Of a stretch of 64,000 nt of DNA, positions 1 to 9,142 are shown in pieces. The stretch lies in NCBI GenBank assembly GCA_000307305.1, contig DF158883.1, positions 1-64,000 on the forward strand, given 5' to 3'. Position 1 is the stretch's first letter. Each line of letters starts with the position of its first letter. The stretch comes from Enterobacteriaceae bacterium B14 (lineage in GTDB: Bacteria; Pseudomonadota; Gammaproteobacteria; Enterobacterales; Enterobacteriaceae). The notes under the pieces were generated by a model that worked only from the letters and a program-made list of their open reading frames with translations, was not told the DNA's origin and made no database searches. Made by a program: the position numbers and the translations under genes.

Positions 1-53
1 TACTTATCTACTTATCTACTTATCTACTTATCTACTTATCTACTTATCTACTT
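1..53. repeat. 8-bp tandem repeat (tacttatc)n
   Basis: Six perfect head-to-tail copies of the octamer tacttatc occupy positions 1-48, followed by a partial seventh (tactt). The array touches the window edge, so its true copy number is unknown. It lies upstream of metA, about 115 bp from its MetJ boxes. Arrays like this can change length by slippage, but no effect on a gene can be read from the sequence. Confidence 0.9.
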
Positions 54-168
54 CTTTCCCTCTTTCATATCGATATAAACCTATCAATACAGTAGCCATG
101 ATATGCAATAAATTCATGCTCCAATCGTACACAAGTATTCGACAGCTAATTTAAAAGAGGATACTATC

Positions 169-200
169 AGGCATCTAGAAGTCTAAACGTTTAAACGGAT
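169..200 (+). promoter_or_regulatory. MetJ operator: four adjacent 8-bp met boxes
   Basis: Four contiguous octamers, aggcatct, agaagtct, aaacgttt and aaacggat, match the MetJ consensus AGACGTCT at 6, 7, 6 and 5 of 8 positions. MetJ-SAM dimers bind such tandem boxes cooperatively to repress methionine genes. The array ends 19 bp before the metA start codon. The identification rests on pattern and location. Confidence 0.75.
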
Positions 201-219
201 ATATAGAAAGGAGTAACAG

Positions 220-1149
220 ATGCCGATTCGAGTTCCTGATGATTTGCCTGCTGTAAATGTGTTGCGGGATGAAAATGTTTTTGTGATGACCTCATCTCGC
301 GCTAGAAATCAGGAAATTCGACCATTGAAGGTACTGTTACTCAATCTGATGCCAAAGAAGATTGAAACGGAGAACCAGTTTTTACGCCTGCTCTCTAACT
401 CCCCACTACAAATTGATATTCAACTGCTACGAATTGATGCACGCGAATCGAAAAATACGCCTGCCGAGCACTTAAATAACTTTTACTGTCATTTTGACGA
501 CATACAAGATCAAAACTTTGATGGCTTGATCGTGACAGGTGCACCGCTAGGTCTAGTTGAATTCGAAGATGTCGCGTACTGGTCTGAAATAGAAAAAGTG
601 ATCCGCTGGGCAAAAGAGCATGTCACCTCAACCTTATTTGTGTGTTGGGCAGTACAAGCTGCCTTGAAGGTTCTGTACGATCTACCAAAGCAGACTCGGG
701 CAGAAAAGCTCTCCGGTGTATATGAGCATAAAACACTGCAACCTTTGGCACTTCTAACCCGTGGCTTCGATGAAACCTTTTTAGCACCTCATTCTCGCTA
801 TGCTGATTTCCCTATTGAGCTAATTCGTTCCTGTACCGATCTCGATATTCTTGTGGAGTCTGAAGAAGCGGGCGCTTATCTTTTCGCTTCCAAAGATAAG
901 CGTATGGCCTTTGTGACGGGCCACCCGGAGTATGATGCGCTAACACTTGCTGGAGAATACTTCCGCGATTGTGAGGCGGCATTAAACCCAGACGTTCCCT
1001 ATAACTACTTCCCCCACAATAACCCTGAGTTGAAGCCAACGGCCTCTTGGCGCAGCCATGGGCATCTCCTTTTCTCCAACTGGTTAAACTATTTCGTTTA
1101 TCAGATCACACCATTCGATCTCAGATTGATGAACCCTACTCTCGAGTAA
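220..1149 (+). CDS. metA: homoserine O-succinyltransferase
   Basis: MetA transfers succinyl from succinyl-CoA to L-homoserine, the first committed step of methionine synthesis, in the cytoplasm. The 309-residue length equals that of the E. coli enzyme. The catalytic cysteine is Cys142 (in [10 protein letters not shown]), and the His235/Glu237 pair is visible in GHPEYD. The paired lysines at 46-47 (LMPKKIETE) are also conserved. The ATG follows a good AAAGGAG site at 207-213. MetJ boxes directly upstream imply repression by S-adenosylmethionine, and a strong hairpin ends the transcript. As in E. coli, the gene precedes aceBAK but forms its own unit. Confidence 0.97.
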   Translation: MPIRVPDDLPAVNVLRDENVFVMTSSRARNQEIRPLKVLLLNLMPKKIETENQFLRLLSNSPLQIDIQLLRIDARESKNTPAEHLNNFYCHFDDIQDQNFDGLIVTGAPLGLVEFEDVAYWSEIEKVIRWAKEHVTSTLFVCWAVQAALKVLYDLPKQTRAEKLSGVYEHKTLQPLALLTRGFDETFLAPHSRYADFPIELIRSCTDLDILVESEEAGAYLFASKDKRMAFVTGHPEYDALTLAGEYFRDCEAALNPDVPYNYFPHNNPELKPTASWRSHGHLLFSNWLNYFVYQITPFDLRLMNPTLE

Positions 1150-1180
1150 TCATATTCATCTAACTCTCCGAATATGAAGA

Positions 1181-1207
1181 AGCCTGTGTGAGAACACAGG
1201 CTTTTTT
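1181..1207 (+). terminator. Rho-independent terminator of metA
   Basis: A perfect 9-bp stem (agcctgtgt / acacaggct) with a GAGA loop is followed by six T residues. It lies 31 bp after the metA stop codon. Confidence 0.9.
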
Positions 1208-1333
1208 GTATCTGCCATACCTTAGATTCTCATCCATATTGAAACTATAACGGAAGTTGATTCCTTATTTTAAAAAGTATAAATAAAGTTTAATTGAATG
1301 ATATTTAAAATAAAAAATAGTTATTAATTATTT

Positions 1334-1348
1334 TGGAAATCATTTTTG
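1334..1348 (+). promoter_or_regulatory. putative IclR operator before aceBAK
   Basis: TGGAAATCATTTTTG resembles the IclR box TGGAAATNATTTCCA, with the left half perfect. It lies about 130 bp upstream of aceB in an AT-rich promoter region. IclR is encoded at 8049-8876, where two similar sites occur. Binding is inferred from consensus and context. Confidence 0.55.
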
Positions 1349-1479
1349 ATTTTTTTGTTTTTTCTATTAGGCTTAAATTTGTCAGTGTAAAAAAACAACC
1401 AATGCGGCAACTCGCGCGATCTCACTTTTTAAAGGCACAGATTTAGCAATGCAATTTCTGGTGTTCTAAGGAGAATAAG

Positions 1480-3078
1480 ATGACACAGCAGGTAGTTGAT
1501 GGAGAATTGACGTTTACTCAATGCGTTGGCGCAGCAGAGAACGAGGTATTAACAGATGAAGCCAAGGAATTTCTCACAGAATTAGTTTCTCGTTTTAGCT
1601 CTCGCCGTGATGCTTTGTTGGCGGATCGAAATACATGGCAGAAAAAAATTGATGCAGGTCTCCTTCCAGATTTCATTTCGGAAACATCTTCCATTCGAGA
1701 TGGTAATTGGAAGATTCGTGGTATCCCACAGGATTTACAAGATCGTCGGGTAGAAATCACAGGGCCAGTTGAACGCAAAATGGTAATTAATGCGTTAAAT
1801 GCGAACGTTAAAGTGTTCATGGCAGATTTTGAAGACTCATTGGCGCCTTCTTGGGAGAAGGTGATTGATGGTCAACTAAACCTGCGCGATGCGATTAACG
1901 GCACTATCTCCTATACCAACGAAGCCGGAAAAATTTATCAGCTTAAGCCCAATCCCGCTGTATTAATCTGTCGAGTACGTGGCCTGCATTTACCGGAAAA
2001 GCACATCCTTTGGGAAGATAAACCGATTCCCGGTGGCCTCTTCGATTTCGCACTCTATTTCCACCATAACTACCAGCAACTGCTAAAAAATGGCAGCGGC
2101 CCCTATTTTTATTTGCCTAAAACACAATCATGGCAAGAAGCGGCATGGTGGAGCGACGTATTCAGCTATACCGAAGACCGCTACCAGTTACCGCGCGGCA
2201 CAATCAAAGCTACAGTATTGATTGAAACGCTACCCGCTGTTTTTCAGATGCACGAGATCCTATACCACTTACGCGACCATGTTGTGGGGTTGAACTGTGG
2301 GCGCTGGGATTACATTTTCAGCTATATCAAAACCCTGAAAAATCATGGTGATAGCGTTCTTCCCGATCGTCAGTCTGTCACGATGGATAAATCCTTTCTC
2401 AGTGCTTATTCGCGCTTACTGATCAAAACCTGCCATCACCGTGGTGCATTTGCTATGGGGGGAATGGCAGCGTTTATTCCGAGCAAAGACACTGAAGAAA
2501 ATACGCGCGTACTCAACCGAGTTCGGGCAGACAAAGAGCTTGAAGCAACCAATGGGCACGATGGTACATGGGTTGCTCATCCGGGTTTGGCTGATACGGC
2601 GATGGATGTCTTTAATCGCATTCTTGGCGATAAGCCCAACCAGCTCTCTGTCACACGCGAAAGCGATGCAGAGATTGATGCAAAAGCGCTGTTAGAACCC
2701 TGCACAGGTGAGCGTACTGAAGAGGGGATGCGTGCCAATATTCGCGTTGCTGTTCAGTACATCGAAGCATGGATCTCTGGCAACGGCTGCGTGCCAATTT
2801 ATGGCCTGATGGAAGATGCGGCAACGGCAGAAATTTCTCGCACATCAATATGGCAGTGGATACATCACGGCAAGTCACTGAACAACGGGCAGAAAATCAC
2901 AAAAGACTTCTTTAATCGTTTATTGGAAGAAGAACTCCAGGTGATTAGAAAAGAGCTAGGCGAACCACGTTTTAACGCAGGCCGTTTTACTGAAGCCGCA
3001 CAGTTGATGCAGCGCATCACGACACAAGACGAACTCATCGATTTCCTAACCCTGCCGGGCTACGCGCTATTGGCATAA
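1480..3078 (+). CDS. aceB: malate synthase A
   Basis: Malate synthase condenses glyoxylate with acetyl-CoA to malate, the second reaction of the glyoxylate bypass. The 532 residues contain the family signature [16 protein letters not shown] at about 267-282, close to the E. coli enzyme in length. An AAGGAG ribosome-binding site at 1468-1473 supports the ATG at 1480. aceA follows 23 bp after the stop, so the two genes form an operon for growth on acetate and fatty acids. An IclR-like box upstream suggests repression when acetate is not used. Confidence 0.97.
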   Translation: MTQQVVDGELTFTQCVGAAENEVLTDEAKEFLTELVSRFSSRRDALLADRNTWQKKIDAGLLPDFISETSSIRDGNWKIRGIPQDLQDRRVEITGPVERKMVINALNANVKVFMADFEDSLAPSWEKVIDGQLNLRDAINGTISYTNEAGKIYQLKPNPAVLICRVRGLHLPEKHILWEDKPIPGGLFDFALYFHHNYQQLLKNGSGPYFYLPKTQSWQEAAWWSDVFSYTEDRYQLPRGTIKATVLIETLPAVFQMHEILYHLRDHVVGLNCGRWDYIFSYIKTLKNHGDSVLPDRQSVTMDKSFLSAYSRLLIKTCHHRGAFAMGGMAAFIPSKDTEENTRVLNRVRADKELEATNGHDGTWVAHPGLADTAMDVFNRILGDKPNQLSVTRESDAEIDAKALLEPCTGERTEEGMRANIRVAVQYIEAWISGNGCVPIYGLMEDAATAEISRTSIWQWIHHGKSLNNGQKITKDFFNRLLEEELQVIRKELGEPRFNAGRFTEAAQLMQRITTQDELIDFLTLPGYALLA

Positions 3079-3101
3079 CATTGATAAATAAGGAAGATAA
3101 G

Positions 3102-4409
3102 ATGTCCTCTACCCGCACTCAACAAATACAACAACTGAAAGATTCTTGGGAGAACGAACGCTGGTCCGGCATTACCCGCCCATATAGTGCGGAAGACGTG
3201 ATTAACCTGCGTGGCTCTGTTAATCCCGAATGTACTCTGGCGCAAAAAGGGGCTGAGAAACTGTGGAATCTCCTGCACGGTGGCTCGAAAAAAGGCTATG
3301 TAAACTGTTTAGGTGCGCTGACCGGCGGTCAGGCATTGCAACAAGCTAAAGCGGGTATTGAGGCAATTTATCTATCGGGCTGGCAGGTTGCTGCCGATGC
3401 CAACCTTGCGTCTAGCATGTATCCAGATCAGTCACTCTATCCCGTGAACTCAGTGCCTTCAGTCGTCTCTCGTATTAATAACTCATTTCGCCGTGGCGAT
3501 CAGATTCAGTGGGCAAACGGTATAGAACCGGGTGATAAGGGCTATACCGATTATTTCCTCCCTATTGTGGCCGATGCCGAAGCGGGTTTTGGCGGCGTGC
3601 TAAATGCATTTGAACTGATGAAATCCATGATTGAAGCGGGCGCGGCGGGAGTGCATTTTGAGGATCAACTCGCGGCGGTGAAGAAGTGCGGTCATATGGG
3701 CGGCAAGGTATTGGTGCCGACTCAAGAAGCGATTCAAAAGCTGGTTGCTGCGCGTTTAGCGGCGGATGTTCTCGGTGTCCCAACGCTGCTTATCGCCCGC
3801 ACTGATGCAGATGCTGCCGACCTACTCACCTCCGATTGTGATTCGTATGACAAAGAGTTTGTCACAGGCGAGCGCACCAATGAAGGCTTCTTCCGTACCC
3901 ATGCAGGTATCGAACAAGCTATCAGTCGTGGTTTGGCTTATGCACCTTATGCCGACCTCGTATGGTGTGAAACCTCTAAACCTGATCTGGATATGGCCCG
4001 TCGCTTTGCTGAGGCGATTCATGCTCGCTTTCCTGGCAAGCTATTGGCTTATAACTGCTCACCATCGTTTAACTGGGAGAAAAATCTGGATAGCAGAACC
4101 ATTGCTCTATTCCAAGATGAGCTATCTAAGATGGGTTACAAATACCAGTTCATCACACTCGCAGGCATTCACAGCATGTGGTTCAACATGTTTGAGCTAG
4201 CGCATGCCTACGCCCAAGGCGAAGGGATGAAACACTATGTTGAGAAAGTACAAAAGCCAGAGTTTGCCGCAGTAGACAAAGGCTACTCATTTGTTGCTCA
4301 TCAGCAAGAAGTGGGAACGGGCTACTTCGATAAGGTCACGAATATTATTCAAGGCGGCGCGTCTTCCGTTACCGCATTAACGGGGTCGACGGAAGAAGAT
4401 CAGTTCTAA
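3102..4409 (+). CDS. aceA: isocitrate lyase
   Basis: AceA cleaves isocitrate to glyoxylate and succinate, the first step of the glyoxylate bypass. The 435-residue protein carries the active-site signature KKCGHMGGK with the catalytic cysteine near residue 195. I chose the ATG at 3102 because the AAGGAAG site at 3090-3096 precedes it and the resulting protein begins MSSTRTQQI as in relatives; an in-frame TTG at 3081 is less likely. It is the second gene of aceBAK. Confidence 0.97.
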   Translation: MSSTRTQQIQQLKDSWENERWSGITRPYSAEDVINLRGSVNPECTLAQKGAEKLWNLLHGGSKKGYVNCLGALTGGQALQQAKAGIEAIYLSGWQVAADANLASSMYPDQSLYPVNSVPSVVSRINNSFRRGDQIQWANGIEPGDKGYTDYFLPIVADAEAGFGGVLNAFELMKSMIEAGAAGVHFEDQLAAVKKCGHMGGKVLVPTQEAIQKLVAARLAADVLGVPTLLIARTDADAADLLTSDCDSYDKEFVTGERTNEGFFRTHAGIEQAISRGLAYAPYADLVWCETSKPDLDMARRFAEAIHARFPGKLLAYNCSPSFNWEKNLDSRTIALFQDELSKMGYKYQFITLAGIHSMWFNMFELAHAYAQGEGMKHYVEKVQKPEFAAVDKGYSFVAHQQEVGTGYFDKVTNIIQGGASSVTALTGSTEEDQF

Positions 4410-4437
4410 GGCCAGAACGTTTACCGTGAGTATGGAG

Positions 4438-4462
4438 AGGGGGCATATTTACCATGCCCCCT
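4438..4462 (+). terminator. aceA-aceK intercistronic hairpin
   Basis: A 9-bp perfect stem (agggggcat / atgccccct) with a 7-nt loop sits between aceA and aceK, followed by a short pyrimidine run rather than a long T tract. It probably lowers aceK expression relative to aceBA by attenuation or by stabilising the upstream mRNA, as described for the aceA-aceK gap of E. coli. The effect here is inferred. Confidence 0.6.
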
Positions 4463-4513
4463 TTCTGCTTCTCTCAATGGGTTTCGGGTACGGCAATATT
4501 TAGGGAGCGAGTG

Positions 4514-6232
4514 ATGACACGAGAAATGGCTGAACTAGTTGCCCGCACGATTTTGCAAGGGTTTGATGCGCAATACGGGCGTTTTCTAGAAGTGACCACG
4601 GGGGCACAGCAGCGTTTTGAAGAGGCTAACTGGGCAGAAATCCATGCGGCAATGAAAAAGCGTATTCATCTCTATGATCATCACGTTGGATTGGTAGTCG
4701 ATCAGTTAAGACTTATCGTCGGAGAGAAGGGTTTAGATGCTGATTTTCTTATGAGGGTCAAAGAGATCTATACCTCGTTATTACCTGAGTATCCACGCTT
4801 TGAGATTGCAGAAAGCTTCTTTAACTCGGTCTATTGCCGCCTGTTCCAACATCGAGCCCTCACTCCCGATAAGCTCTTTATCTTCAGCTCTCAACCAGCG
4901 CTTCGCTTTCGGGAAATCCCTAGGCCGCTCGCAAGAGATTTTCCTCTGTCAGCGGGTGTCGGTGAACGATTACGGGTTATTTTGCTTCACATCCCACTGA
5001 GAATGGAGTGGGAAGATCTACCCCGCGATATCAGCTATATCAAGGCACATCTAGAGTCAAAATTTGAGGCGCAAAGACTGGTGTCTGGCGTGCTACATAT
5101 CAACAACGAACTGTTTTATCGCAACAAAGCTGCATGGCTAGTGGGCAAACTGCGTTTAAGCGATGGCGTTCACCCTTTTCTATTACCTATTCATCACAAC
5201 GATGAAGGCCAGCTCTTTGTCGATACCTGCCTGACAGAGTTCTCAGAGGCGAGTATCGTCTTCGGCTTCGCCCGCTCCTATTTCATGGTGTATGCGCCAC
5301 TGCCTGCGGCGCTAGTAGAGTGGCTACGGGAGATCTTACCGAATAAAACCACCGCCGAGCTTTACATGGCTATCGGCTGCCAGAAACATGGCAAAACAGA
5401 GTATTACCGAGAATACCTTAACCATCTGGCACAGACCGAAGAGCAGTTTATTATCGCCCCCGGTATTCGGGGCATGGTGATGCTGGTGTTTACACTTCCC
5501 TCTTTCGATCGTGTGTTTAAAGTCATTAAAGACCGTTTTGCACCGCAAAAAGAGATCTGTGCCGCAAGAGTGCAGGAGTGCTATCAACTGGTCAAAGAGC
5601 ACGATCGCGTTGGGCGCATGGCAGATACCCAAGAGTATGAAAATTTTGCTATTGAAAAGAGCAGAATAAGCGATGAACTCATGGCGGAGTTACAGCGAGA
5701 GATCCCTGAAAAACTGGTGGATCTCGGAGACAAGATTGCCATCAAACACCTCTATATTGAACGCCGCATGATACCGCTCAATATCTACTTAGAGCATGCT
5801 GATGAGCAACAGATGCGTGATGCCATAGAAGAGTACGGCAGCGCTATCAAACAGCTGGCGGCGGCAAACATCTTCCCCGGCGATATGCTGTTTAAAAATT
5901 TCGGCGTGACCCGTCACGGCAGAGTCGTCTTTTATGATTACGATGAAATCTGCTATATGACCGAAGTTAACTTTCGCCATATTCCACCGCCGCGCTACCC
6001 TGAAGATGAGATGGCAAGCGAGCCGTGGTACAGCGTTTCACCTAACGACGTCTTCCCAGAGGAGTTTCAGCATTTTCTATGCGGAGATAAACGATTGAAT
6101 GCCCTGTTTGAAGAGATGCACGGTGACCTATTCGATGCGCAATACTGGCAGAGCCTGCAACAAAGAATCAAAGAGGGGATATTCGAGGATGTCTTCGCTT
6201 ACCGTAAACGGCAGCGGTTTCAGCAGCGGTAG
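4514..6232 (+). CDS. aceK: isocitrate dehydrogenase kinase/phosphatase
   Basis: AceK phosphorylates and dephosphorylates isocitrate dehydrogenase, switching carbon flow between the citric acid cycle and the glyoxylate bypass. The 572-residue product from ATG 4514 begins MTREMAELV and closely follows the family ([19 protein letters not shown] near the N-terminus; nucleotide-binding [28 protein letters not shown] later). An upstream in-frame ATG at 4454 lies inside the hairpin and would add 20 unrelated residues, so it is rejected. It is the last gene of aceBAK. Confidence 0.95.
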   Translation: MTREMAELVARTILQGFDAQYGRFLEVTTGAQQRFEEANWAEIHAAMKKRIHLYDHHVGLVVDQLRLIVGEKGLDADFLMRVKEIYTSLLPEYPRFEIAESFFNSVYCRLFQHRALTPDKLFIFSSQPALRFREIPRPLARDFPLSAGVGERLRVILLHIPLRMEWEDLPRDISYIKAHLESKFEAQRLVSGVLHINNELFYRNKAAWLVGKLRLSDGVHPFLLPIHHNDEGQLFVDTCLTEFSEASIVFGFARSYFMVYAPLPAALVEWLREILPNKTTAELYMAIGCQKHGKTEYYREYLNHLAQTEEQFIIAPGIRGMVMLVFTLPSFDRVFKVIKDRFAPQKEICAARVQECYQLVKEHDRVGRMADTQEYENFAIEKSRISDELMAELQREIPEKLVDLGDKIAIKHLYIERRMIPLNIYLEHADEQQMRDAIEEYGSAIKQLAAANIFPGDMLFKNFGVTRHGRVVFYDYDEICYMTEVNFRHIPPPRYPEDEMASEPWYSVSPNDVFPEEFQHFLCGDKRLNALFEEMHGDLFDAQYWQSLQQRIKEGIFEDVFAYRKRQRFQQR

Positions 6233-6278
6233 CACATCAATATCACGCGCCCGTTGAGACAGGCGCGTGATGCTACGA

Positions 6279-7976
6279 TTAGTGAGTTAAATCATCGTAA
6301 GTACTTAAGGTTTTCTTGGCATAGGGATCGCCAATATAGCGAGGATGTGGGGTAAAACTCTCATTAATGATGCTCTTGGATGGCTCAAACCCGTTGTAGT
6401 GCAGCCCCGAAAGATCTGACCATGTATAAATCAAATCCATCACACTATAAGGACGTGCGGCAATCTCAGACACATTCCACGGATGCTTCTCTTGCCATTG
6501 GGATGATTGCCAGACGATAAAAGGAATGTTGTACATCGCCCGTGTTGGCGCACCTTCGCTGCGGCCCAGCGTCTGGTGTGGCGGCGTATCGAAAACGTCT
6601 TCACCGTGGTCAGAGAAATAAACCAAAGCACCATTCTCTTTTGAGTCAGCAAAGCCTTTAATCAGGTTGGCTATCACGCTGTCGTTAAAATGTTGTGCAC
6701 TATCGTATGCGTTGTAATCTTCCAACTGCTTCTGATTGAGGCTAGCTGGGGCGATATTGTCTTGCAGATTTTTAAACACATCCTTCTCTTCGGGGTAGCG
6801 ATATTGGTACTTCATATGCGTACCCAATAGATGCACTACGATAAACTTTTTCTCTGCGGGGTCTTTCAATACCTCAAGAAAAGGCTCTTGTACGGAGTCG
6901 TCATAATGGCGCGAGCTTTGTGCTAAATCGTTATTCAAATAATACTGTTTGTCCGTCTGGCGAGAAAATGCCGTCAGCATAGTATTACGCTGAGTCATGG
7001 TTTGCTGATTGGTGATCCAGAACGTCTTATATCCCGCTTGCTTCATCATGTTCATGATTGAAGGCTGAGTCTGATACAAATCCGGCGCTAACTCATCTGC
7101 AAAGGTCAGTGACTGCTGTAGCGTCTCTATCGTGTAAGGGCGCGATGTCACCACATTAGTGAAAGCGGTAAAATTCTGCGGATACGCTTGCTGGAGTTTT
7201 TCTAACTCAGGTGTTGTTTTTCGCCCATAGCCATAAAGACTCATTCTATTACGGCTGGTGGATTCACCAATCACCAAGACCAGTGTGCGCGGCTCGTTAC
7301 CGCTATTATCTGCCAGGTTCTGTAGTGGTGGGATTTTCGAGTTATCGTTCAGAATGGCTTCCATATCAGCCAGTTGGTTTTGATACAGAAAATAGCCGGT
7401 AATAAATTGCCACGGCGCAGAGGTCACCATGCGGCCGCTAATATAGGAAATAGCGCTATCCCAGTCGCGGTTTTGCTTAACCACTTTTTTATAGGTAGGA
7501 ATGCCAAAAAGTACAGTGAGGATTAACAAAGAAACCAAGGTACGAACTGAGGTACCGGTGTAAACCGGCTTAATACGCGTCCACAGAAAAATGGCAACCG
7601 CAGTGTAGACGAAGATAATACCAAGTACTTTGAAGCTAAAATATTGGGTAAGAAACTCACTGGCTTCGTTCGTGTTCGTTTCAAACATAATAAACAAAAC
7701 ACTTTGTGAGAACTGTTGCCCGTAGACAACGTAATAAGCCAATGCGATGACAGATGATAACCAAAGAACGATACCAATCACGGCGGCAATTGGCTTGGTG
7801 TGTTTCGGAAATAAAAGCACAGGGATTAACCAAAGCGTACCGTATAACAGAGAGTCCCTTAGGCCGATGGTATTGCTCTGCCCAGAAGCAACGATAAAGA
7901 TTTGTATGAGCGTTGAAAAATACCAGAAGAAAACTAATAGCCAACCTAATGCCGACCAACTGAATTTCTCTTTCAT
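6279..7976 (-). CDS. eptC: phosphoethanolamine transferase for LPS core (EptC/CptA family)
   Basis: This 565-residue inner-membrane protein matches the EptC/CptA line (E. coli YijP), which adds phosphoethanolamine to the lipopolysaccharide core. About five N-terminal transmembrane segments (roughly 1-160) precede a periplasmic sulfatase-fold domain. The catalytic threonine lies in VIGESTSRNRMSLYGY, and metal-binding histidines lie in HLLGTHMKY and YFSDHGEDVFDTPPH. FVMFETNTNEASE-type sequence in the membrane part separates it from EptA and EptB. It is convergent with aceK and upstream of iclR on the same strand. E. coli has it elsewhere, so its place here is a lineage-specific arrangement. Confidence 0.88.
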   Translation of the reverse strand: MKEKFSWSALGWLLVFFWYFSTLIQIFIVASGQSNTIGLRDSLLYGTLWLIPVLLFPKHTKPIAAVIGIVLWLSSVIALAYYVVYGQQFSQSVLFIMFETNTNEASEFLTQYFSFKVLGIIFVYTAVAIFLWTRIKPVYTGTSVRTLVSLLILTVLFGIPTYKKVVKQNRDWDSAISYISGRMVTSAPWQFITGYFLYQNQLADMEAILNDNSKIPPLQNLADNSGNEPRTLVLVIGESTSRNRMSLYGYGRKTTPELEKLQQAYPQNFTAFTNVVTSRPYTIETLQQSLTFADELAPDLYQTQPSIMNMMKQAGYKTFWITNQQTMTQRNTMLTAFSRQTDKQYYLNNDLAQSSRHYDDSVQEPFLEVLKDPAEKKFIVVHLLGTHMKYQYRYPEEKDVFKNLQDNIAPASLNQKQLEDYNAYDSAQHFNDSVIANLIKGFADSKENGALVYFSDHGEDVFDTPPHQTLGRSEGAPTRAMYNIPFIVWQSSQWQEKHPWNVSEIAARPYSVMDLIYTWSDLSGLHYNGFEPSKSIINESFTPHPRYIGDPYAKKTLSTYDDLTH

Positions 7977-8048
7977 TGATGAATTAACCCTATGTCGTTG
8001 TACTCAAAAATCACACGAAAAGAATGTCAAACGATGAGGTTACTTTTG

Positions 8049-8876
8049 CTATCCGCCGTACTCGTGAGAAACCTCTTTAGCGGCTTGCATCACAAGTGCC
8101 CCTAGCTCGATGACTCGGTCATCGGGAATGCGTGATACGGGCCCAGAGATAGAGATAGCCGCAAACGCTTGATGATGCTCATCTAAAATACAGGCAGCAA
8201 CGCAGCGAAGCCCCATCGCATGTTCCTCATTATCGTAAGAGAAACCCATAGTACGAATTTGAGCCAAATTATCTTTCAGGTTTTTTGGAGAATAGAGTGT
8301 ATGTGGAGTATAGGGATGGAGGCCTTTGGCGTGCAAAAACTGCGTTAGATCATCGTCGCTATAGGTGGAAAGAAACGCCTTACCCGCCCCAGACGCGTGC
8401 ATTGGCAGCTTGCCACCAATAGGGGCCGACATCCGCATTAGCGCATTACATTGCACTTGATCGATGATAATCGCCTCTTGCTCCCGCGTATCGAGGATAG
8501 CGAGGTTCACCGTCTCACCGGAGGACTCCATCAAGCGGCGTAACACGGGGTGCACGATAGCCATCAAGTTACGGCTTTGCAAGAAGCTACTGCCGACGAC
8601 GAAAGCGTGAGAGCCGATGGTCCATAGACCGAGATCGCCAACTTGACGCACAAAACCCATCTGTTGCATCGTTGTCAGTAGGCGGTGAGTGGTGGAGTTT
8701 GGCAAACCTGCCTGCTGTGCTAAGTCAGTTAATGCGATATTGCCCTGAGCTTCGGCAATCTGTTCCAATAATTTCAATCCACGCGTTAATGACTGAACTT
8801 GACCGGTAGGCGTCGCGGAGACTGACGCCGCTGTTTTGACTTTTTTTATGCGTTTTGCCGAAGCCTGATTCGCCAT
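8049..8876 (-). CDS. iclR: IclR transcriptional repressor of the glyoxylate bypass
   Basis: IclR represses aceBAK and its own gene, and its DNA binding responds to glyoxylate and pyruvate. The 275-residue protein has a basic N-terminal tail, a winged helix-turn-helix at about 27-90 (ALTDLAQQAGLPNSTTHRLL) and an IclR effector domain in the C-terminal two-thirds. It is divergent from metH, as in E. coli. Two IclR-like boxes just upstream of its start suggest autoregulation. Confidence 0.95.
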   Translation of the reverse strand: MANQASAKRIKKVKTAASVSATPTGQVQSLTRGLKLLEQIAEAQGNIALTDLAQQAGLPNSTTHRLLTTMQQMGFVRQVGDLGLWTIGSHAFVVGSSFLQSRNLMAIVHPVLRRLMESSGETVNLAILDTREQEAIIIDQVQCNALMRMSAPIGGKLPMHASGAGKAFLSTYSDDDLTQFLHAKGLHPYTPHTLYSPKNLKDNLAQIRTMGFSYDNEEHAMGLRCVAACILDEHHQAFAAISISGPVSRIPDDRVIELGALVMQAAKEVSHEYGG

Positions 8877-8902
8877 ACTTAAGTCCTATTTATAAGTTAA
8901 TA

Positions 8903-8937
8903 TGGAATTCATTTTCACTATTTGGAAATGAAATGCA
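8903..8937 (-). promoter_or_regulatory. two putative IclR boxes in the iclR-metH interval
   Basis: TGGAATTCATTTTCA at 8903-8917 matches the IclR consensus TGGAAATNATTTCCA at all but two positions, and TGGAAATGAAATGCA at 8923-8937 matches it less well on the right half. Both lie within 65 bp of the iclR start and could mediate autorepression. They resemble the box found before aceB. Confidence 0.6.
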
Positions 8938-9142
8938 ACAAGACAAACCGCTCATCGAACGCGTTAAGAGAAAAGTAGGGGGATCCAGCGTGAAAAACTG
9001 TCATGCAGGTCGGTCTCATCAAGTTACAAAGTTATGCTAGGATGAATTTTCGCTAATATTAGTAACAACATATGACGTATCAGGGAGATTGCTCTGATGC
9101 AAAGTGGAAGAGCGTCCAAAAATGGCATTGGAAGGGGTTAGA

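Noticed and set aside
1..53. CRISPR array
   Set aside because: The tandem tacttatc units have no spacers and are only 8 bp long. No cas genes or repeat-spacer arrays occur anywhere in the window.
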